This document shows, piece after piece, positions 58,801 through 64,000 of a stretch of DNA of 64,000 bases (position 1 is the stretch's first letter; each line of letters begins with the position of its first letter). The translations under genes were made by a program, and so were the position numbers. This DNA comes from Mya arenaria (Eukaryota; Mollusca; Bivalvia; Myida; Myidae), in the NCBI RefSeq assembly GCF_026914265.1, contig NC_069135.1:23243639-23307638 (forward strand), read 5' to 3'. A model generated the notes under the pieces. The model had not been told where the DNA came from. It saw only the letters and a program-made list of their open reading frames with translations, and did no database searches.

Positions 58801-61800
58801 TGTTTTTGAAAAAAAATGGCCGAGTAGTTCCGAATGTTACAATATTCGCTAAAGTAAATGCCGGTGCATTTAAGCTCTACTGTGTCGTAACCACTACGCG
58901 CGGCGGACACTGAATTTCACCAAATGAGCCTCTGAAATTCCTCATTTTAGAAAGACAAAAATAATACTTTATGATCAAAGATAGAAACAAAAACTTTTAA
59001 TTTATAATCCTCTGCCTTTATATTTGTAAACAACGGGAACTTGGATGGATTTCTGGTCAATTGTTGTTATGTGCCTATGGAGGGTCTTTCCGTAGGACGA
59101 GCAGCCTCGTTCTGGGATTGACCACTACAAAAAAATGGAACAACCAAACCAACTTGGGAACTAGTTTATTTCAGAAATTCTTAATTGGTAGAGGCAATCT
59201 ACCGAAAATATTTTTTGTCTCACTTGTCTTTCCGCCAATAATTGTAAAATTACGGGGCCTTTTTATCGCCGGGACCCGACGATATGTCCCTTAATGACAC
59301 ATGACGCGTGTTTAGTGTATTGTCATCACATTCACACGTCTGGCATTATGGGCCAATCGTTGTAAAAACAAGACAAACGAATCTAAAACACTACAACCGA
59401 GGTGTTGGCAAAATAATTATTATTATATTAATTCAAGAACAAAACATCGAATATTCGAATACCGATTTTGACATTCGAATACTAAACGTTTGATCGAATA
59501 TTCGAATATTCGAATATTCGTTTGCATCCCTAATATTTTTAGACATTAATGTTGTTTCGAAGGATATTTTGCAGTACCTCTTTCTTGGGTCGATAGATTC
59601 AGAGATGACCCAAGTGATGCGGCCGTAACACATGCCACTTTGAAGTTATAGATAGTGACTGTTAAATGTTAACTAATAATGATAGCAAAAAAGGGAGAAA
59701 ATAGTGTAAAAGCTGAAATCTTTTCTGGAAATTCATAATTTAATGATAAGAAGGAGTCATTTTCCATAACAAAGAAGACGTTTCGTTGTGCCCGACACCT
59801 TATATGACGAAACGTGCATGGGGCCTGTGGAGAAGTTATGATTGAAAATACATCAGTGACATTGCTTTATCATTGTGTTACAATGATTAATATTTGTATT
59901 ATCATCACATTTACTTTCTCGACAAATCTTGACACATGCTATTAACATAATCTAGTTCACAAATATTAGCATATTATGATACTTATTTAAATGTGTTTGT
60001 AATGTACCTGAAACAACCATGTATGTATCATTGATGGTCTCCACTTTATAAACATCGTGTTTTTCCAATCTGCTGTCCATTGTCGTATACAAGGCATTCA
60101 GGAGTTCTACCAAATCCATCGGCGTGTATTCTATACTGAGTTGGGTGAAACTAACAATGCTTGTGAACATGACAGTCGCCGATTTGAAAAACTCAGATTC
60201 TACCTTGGAATTTCGTTTAAGCCGATCTGCGACGGATTTCGGCAACATTTGATATATAAGCGAATCCGTCCTGCTTTTCTCCTCGTTGAGATTTGTTGAG
60301 GCTTTGACTAAGATTTTGGAATACGCCTGCATACTGCTGGTTAGCTTTTCGAGAAAATATACGATTACAGGGAAAGCTGCAATAATCACAGATGCAACAA
60401 CACTGTAGATGATTATTTCCATGTTGTATATCCGGATGGTTGTATTAATTCGACGCGCAACTCTATCCGCAAGCATATCTTGCAGTCTATAGAGATAGTC
60501 AATCCTAAATGTAGCATTATCAAAATATACTTGCGCCTTTTCAAGAGACGTATAATCTGCAGTGAAATTACTTCGCCTTATCTCATACCTTAGGTTTCTA
60601 ATAGCCTCTGTGTATACTTTTTGATCAGTTCGCTCGTCAAGAAGAGGATCAACCAAATCTGAATAATATGTTGCACTTTTGTAGCTGTAGGTAAACCTTG
60701 CAAGTCGGCGGAAGTAAAAATCGTAGAAAGCATCACTCGGAAAATTGCCTTGAGCGTAAAACATTGCTCCATAAGCTCGTTCTGCTCCGGAATCTAACGT
60801 ACATCTTGTGATCTTTTGAAACACCACCAGCGTCTTCCAGGTATCCCCAAAACCACTGTCTTTGATGTTGTCCACCATCCACTCCATCAGAAAATCAACT
60901 ATGTCCAAATAGAACTGTATCTCATCAAAAACCCTGGAATTATCAGAGTCAAGAGCTACACGGTGCTCATTGATATACTTTAGCAGATTCTTTTTCGTTC
61001 TAAAGTTCTTGTTCGGGTTAGTCGCAAATTCCAATGGCCAGTCCCACATCTCAGAAAATGCATCGTCCGTTTTATCGTACTCAGCAATCAGGAAGGATTT
61101 AGTTCCCGGACCTATTTTGCTTATGTACAGAATTGACATGTCCCTCTCTTTCTGTATGTGGAATATAATTCGTCCAATAAACAAGGCCCTTTGCATCGTT
61201 CCACGCGCCTAAAATAATGGTTTGTGACGTACATACTTATATTTTTGCGATGTTTGATTCGTTGCTGATAGGCAATATTGACAAATCATTACAATACCAA
61301 ACTATAGATATAAGTCAGTTAAATTGGTTCATAATGAAATGGTAACTGTATGATTAATCACAGTAAACAAATACGAAAAAGTTCAAAACAGTTCCCCGTT
61401 CAGAATCACACGGTTGAGGCCCACCACACACTAACACTAACATTGCCACAAAACAACAAGACAAACTAAAATGGCATCAAAACCACTCTATTAAAAAGCG
61501 TTGGGGTTATGACCTTAAAACGTTAATTAATTAAAAAAATATATTTTTTAACCCTTTCATTTTCATATAAAGCGTTAGGATTGATACCTTGAAACGCTAA
61601 TTAATTTAAATAAAAAATAAATAAAGGCAATACTTTAACAAACGTTTTCTTCAGATTGAGTTTACACTTGCTTTTCGGTGTTTTTATGAAAACGGTTTCA
61701 AAATCAAAAGAGCTAAATCAAAGAAATGAAATGTTTGCGAATGGGTGCAAATAAGTCAAAGTTTGCGGTGACATATACATCAAATTTGCGACGAATGCCC

Positions 61801-62640
61801 CGTGACATGCTGTGAGACATAGCTGCGAGTGATTTTTCTGCTAAACTAACCGTATACAAGTAGTCAATAAAGGGTACAGCATTTTATATTATATGCTTTC
61901 CGTTAATGGCTAGAAATTATAAGTGAAATACATCAGTGCGCACAAGTAATTCGTTTGCATACAATAGTTTTCTGATCAGTTGCAATTAATCGTCATCTCT
62001 CAGACATACACTTAAAAATGTTTGTTTCCGTTTAATATATTTCACGTCGTAGACATAACACTGGATAAATGTAGCGTTTGTCGCTTACTCGGTGATTCAA
62101 AATTATTTCGATCTTACACTGTACCAAACATGTATCCTGCATTTAGTTGTCGTAAGTCAATTAAACATTACCATTATCCTTTAATTAAACACGAGACAAT
62201 TGGAAGTTTAGGAACGGGCTCGACCATGTCTACAGGCGCACGGATCACATTTGTGTTTGGCGTTTGTATTTGTGTATGTGATATTAATATGTTTGTGTCT
62301 GTAGTTTGTTGTCCTTTGGGACCTTTCCTTGTGCCCATAAACAGGGTTTGAATTTTCGACTACCGGTCTTGTCCCTAAATGTTTCATAGTATTATTAATA
62401 AGAGCTGAACAAGAGCCACATGTTTTAATAGAAGATGCACGTGCTAAACTTATACCTACCTCAACTGTGTAATCCTGTTCAATCACGCTGTCGGTGATAG
62501 AGTAGAGGGTGAAAGCCCAGCCGCCAAATAGTGGAATAACTAAAAGTGCTAAGAGCTTCCCAAGATGAAGCCATTTTGCTGACCGACTGAGATAGTTCAC
62601 TCGGAAACATCGACCTTCAATAGAAACAAAAATATCTAAA
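55623..62640 (-). CDS. Membrane guanylate cyclase with NIT sensor domain, six exons found
   Basis: Predicted two-pass membrane protein coupling an extracellular nitrate/nitrite-sensing (NIT) domain to a class III cyclase that would make cGMP. Exons (minus strand, 5' to 3'): about 62462-62637, 60008-61208, 57682-57822, 56985-57083, 56634-56725, 55623-55895; phases agree throughout, giving about 660 residues. Order: short cytosolic N-part; TM1 ([20 protein letters not shown]); NIT domain ([30 protein letters not shown]); TM2 ([20 protein letters not shown]); HNOBA-like linker ([17 protein letters not shown]); cyclase. Guanine-type residues are present: [24 protein letters not shown]. The first metal Asp (FSDIVGFT in relatives) is Ser (FTSIVSFT). 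No kinase-homology domain, so it is not a typical natriuretic-type receptor. The 5' end is unresolved. NIT-cyclases are known in invertebrates; no specific ligand can be named. Confidence 0.9.
56634..56725 (-). CDS. Guanylate cyclase exon 5
   Basis: Acceptor TTTTGTTTTCAG|CAAACA, donor GTCAAA|GTATGA. With the split codon it reads [20 protein letters not shown] then [11 protein letters not shown], matching the cyclase segment 'ALKIHISxxT ... RGxxxxKGKG'. At 92 bases it is too short to appear as a long open frame. Confidence 0.9.
56840..56940 (-). pseudogene. Decayed duplicate of guanylate cyclase exon 4
   Basis: About 50 bases beyond the exon 4 donor, the minus strand reads [10 protein letters not shown], then a TAA stop, then [12 protein letters not shown]. 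It mirrors exon 4 [20 protein letters not shown]. Flanking intron sequence also aligns (GATCTGTATGTAAGTTCTGT against GTTCTGTATGCAGGTTCCGT), and the acceptor CAG has become TAA. It cannot be spliced in or translated. Confidence 0.88.
56985..57083 (-). CDS. Guanylate cyclase exon 4 (GTP-binding core)
   Basis: Acceptor TTCTGTATGCAG|GTTCCG, donor GGACTGC|GTAAGT. It encodes [20 protein letters not shown] then [12 protein letters not shown], with the guanine-selecting Cys and the transition-state Asn and Arg of class III cyclases all present. Confidence 0.93.
57682..57822 (-). CDS. Guanylate cyclase exon 3
   Basis: Acceptor GATTTTTTTAAG|GTGTTC, donor AGCTCAG|GTGTGT. It encodes [20 protein letters not shown] ... 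[11 protein letters not shown], aligning with 'GLPxRNGxxHAxEIAxMAL ... LRIGIHTG' of guanylate cyclases. Confidence 0.92.
58318..59532. mobile_element. hAT-like MITE, 1.2 kb, with 8-bp target duplication
   Basis: Ends TAGGGATGCAAACGAAT and ATTCGTTTGCATCCCTA are inverted repeats followed by TTCGAATATTCG runs. Both sides are flanked by ATATTTTT (58,310-58,317 and 59,533-59,540), a perfect 8-bp duplication as made by hAT transposases. No transposase is encoded. Confidence 0.88.
58485..58860. mobile_element. Nested fold-back unit inside the hAT-like element
   Basis: ATTCGGAACTCCTCGGCCAT, AAAACAACCTCGGATGTATG on the left recurs inverted on the right as CATCCGAGGTTGTTTTTGAA and AATGGCCGAGTAGTTCCGAA. 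The arms are about 60 bases around an interior of about 220 bases. It may be a second insertion or a subterminal repeat. Confidence 0.65.
60008..61208 (-). CDS. Guanylate cyclase exon 2 (NIT domain, TM2, linker, start of cyclase)
   Basis: Acceptor CATTATTTTAG|GCGCGT, donor GTTTCAG|GTACAT, 1,201 bases. The long exon carries the whole predicted extracellular NIT helix bundle, TM2 (about residues 260-283 counted from the Met at 61,196), the HNOBA-like linker and the first part of the catalytic domain to VVSG. The Ser replacing the metal Asp is codon AGC at 60,159-60,161. Confidence 0.93.
62462..62637 (-). CDS. Guanylate cyclase exon with TM1
   Basis: Encodes [20 protein letters not shown] then [19 protein letters not shown], a basic cytosolic segment and TM1 as in NIT-domain receptors. 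Donor ACAGTTGAG|GTAGGT, phase 0, joins 60,008-61,208 in frame. The 5' edge is uncertain: TTGTTTTTAG at 62,638 or TCTATTGAAG at about 62,617, both phase 1, or an ATG at 62,657 as a start. Confidence 0.75.
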
Positions 62641-62659
62641 AACAACAACATTGGCAAAA

Positions 62660-63212
62660 AAGCTGAGATACAAAATTACCTCCAAAAAGTAACTTCCATT
62701 AATTTTTATACGTTTCCAAAACCTGAATATCTTTCCTCCAGAATATGTTATTGACAGGAGTATATCGTGTTTAAAAGTATTACAAATGTGATCACTTCTA
62801 CAGTTCAACAATGCCAATTGACTACTTAGACCAAAGTCCTCTGTAACCTCAACGAAAATCAGCCTAAAAACAAAATAGAATCCTGAATTATAAGCAGAAC
62901 AGAACATATGTTTATTAACAGAGCATCTCGTCATACTAATATATATTAAAAGCAGTTCATACAAGTAAATATCGCAACATAGTAGTCAATATTCAGAAAG
63001 TATAATTGTTGAATACGGAGAATGTTTCATATATGGCAATCTTGTGATTAATTAAGAAAAGAGATATACACTCGAAATGCAGATGGTTAAGGGTTATATC
63101 AGTGACTAAAACAATGTCATTGATTAGCCGGTCTCTTTTTTACTATTGGCTTGCAATAAGTGTTTGCATACACAAAAGTTGATTTGTTTTACCGCTAACA
63201 TGTTCTATAAAT
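62660..63212 (-). other. Unassigned 5' region of the guanylate cyclase gene
   Basis: AT-rich, intronic or upstream. The open frame at 62,617-62,964 has no recognisable domain. Confidence 0.35.
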
Positions 63213-63245
63213 TCAAATGTATTGGGTCTTACAAAACAATACACA

Positions 63246-63464
63246 CCTACCAGGTTTAATACACAAACCGTGCGCGGATACACTTATAATTCCACAGATT
63301 AAACCAGACGTAAAAAAATACGTTCTCCTCTTGTTATCATTGTATGTTTTGAGACCGTTCTCGCATATATCCACGAATTTAGAAAACAAACAAACTTGGC
63401 TGGCATAATTATATATCGTACCTATAAATGAGTTAACTAATTGAAGCGCAATGTTAGGAGGCAC
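63246..63464 (-). CDS. Possible upstream exon of the guanylate cyclase (weak)
   Basis: An open stretch ends with a good donor, ATTAAACCTG|GTAGGT, in phase 1. That is the phase required by either acceptor of the TM1 exon. It would encode a small segment ending GIISVSAHGLCIKPG. No domain is recognised, so only the phase match supports it. Confidence 0.22.
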
Positions 63465-63675
63465 GCCATATTATTATTTTGGTTAGTACATTCATAGCTT
63501 AAAAAGCCGTACCGATTACATATTTCTGCTATAAAAAAAAGAGTCCATGAGTTGTCGACTCCTTCAAGTGGGTCGTCACTATATAACCATTTTTCTTTGC
63601 CTTAATGTCCTCTCTCACGGAATACTATTGACTTGATTAATCGTATGAAGTTCAACGCATACGGTCCCACAACGG

Positions 63676-64000
63676 ACACAATGTAAGATAGCATGAAAAC
63701 TCACCGCATCCAACATACACAATGTAAGATAGCATGAAAACAGCATGAAAACTCGCCGCATCCAACATACACAATGTAAGATAGCATGAAAACTCGTCGC
63801 ATCCAGCAGACACAATGTAAGACAGCATGAAAACTCGCCGCATCCAACATACACAATGTAAGATAGCATGAAAACTAACCGCATGGAAACTCACCGCATC
63901 CAACAAACTCAATGTAAGATAGCATAGAAACTCACCGCATCCAACAGACTCAATGTAAGATAGCATGAACACTCGCCGCATCCAACAGACCAATGTCAGA
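63676..64000. repeat. Minisatellite, about 41-bp unit, at least seven copies to the window end
   Basis: Units ACACAATGTAAGATAGCATG then AAAACTCGCCGCATCCAACA repeat. Two places carry an extra internal 'CATGAAAACAGCATG'-type partial copy. The minus-strand Cys/Leu-rich frames across it are artefacts. It continues past the window edge. Confidence 0.92.

Larger units (their letters stand above)
57823..60007 (-). other. Guanylate cyclase intron 2, hosting a hAT-like element
   Basis: 2.2-kb intron. Apart from the element at 58,318-59,532 and its nested hairpin, nothing coding is recognised. Confidence 0.6.

Noticed and set aside
62617..62964. 115-codon minus-strand frame as an N-terminal cyclase exon
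   Set aside because: It overlaps the probable TM1 exon in another frame and shows no sensor-domain or membrane pattern matching the family.
63615..63993. Cys/Leu-rich minus-strand frames that look like a repeat protein
   Set aside because: They are three frames of the same 41-bp minisatellite; none is preferred and there is no gene context.
63676..64000. CRISPR array
   Set aside because: The units are contiguous without unique spacers and the DNA is clearly metazoan; it is a minisatellite.

Overview
The window is animal nuclear DNA: AT-rich, intron-rich, with GT-AG introns and dense short dispersed repeats, and almost certainly from a marine mollusc, most likely a bivalve. I infer this from the gene set (ELKS/ERC, spenito/RBM15, and a membrane guanylate cyclase with a nitrate/nitrite-sensing domain). 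The repeats also fit: elements starting with a 'TTTTATGCCCCCGAAG'-type or 'TTTTAGCTCCACTGG'-type end that carry about 145-180 bp internal tandem repeats, which is the bivalve style. The species cannot be named from sequence alone.

Layout. (1) 1-1.97 kb: repeat-rich upstream flank. (2) 1,968-31,963, plus strand: one complete ELKS/RAB6-interacting/CAST (ERC, bruchpilot-like) gene, which I assembled as 15 coding exons with consistent phases, giving about 1,118 residues. (3) 32-48 kb: a gene-free interval between the 3' ends of two convergent genes, filled with tandem-repeat elements, MITEs and probable 3' UTR. (4) 48,071-50,179, minus strand: an intronless-CDS spenito/RBM15-like gene (three RRMs plus SPOC) with an apparent one-base frameshift close to its C-terminus. 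(5) 50.2-55.6 kb: MITEs, a tRNA-derived SINE and long microsatellites. (6) 55,623 to about 62,640, minus strand: a two-pass membrane guanylate cyclase of about 660 residues in six supported exons, with its 5' end unresolved. (7) 62.7-64 kb: mostly unassigned, ending in a 41-bp minisatellite.

The three genes are not an operon and have no evident joint function. ERC is a presynaptic active-zone and cortical scaffold, spenito a nuclear m6A-writer and splicing cofactor, and the cyclase a membrane cGMP-signalling protein.

The most unusual signal is a pattern inside the ERC gene. At least seven of its 15 exons (3, 4, 5, 6, 7, 11, 13) have decayed copies of themselves, or of their 3' end plus splice donor, in a neighbouring intron. 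Two of these have grown into minisatellites whose unit is the exon end plus donor. The cyclase gene shows the same thing for its GTP-binding exon, whose copy carries a stop. Other points of note: the cyclase has Ser where the first catalytic metal-binding Asp should be; a TTAA-flanked fold-back MITE family has six copies here, one of which contains a nested Harbinger-like MITE; and two hAT-like elements have recognisable 8-bp target duplications.
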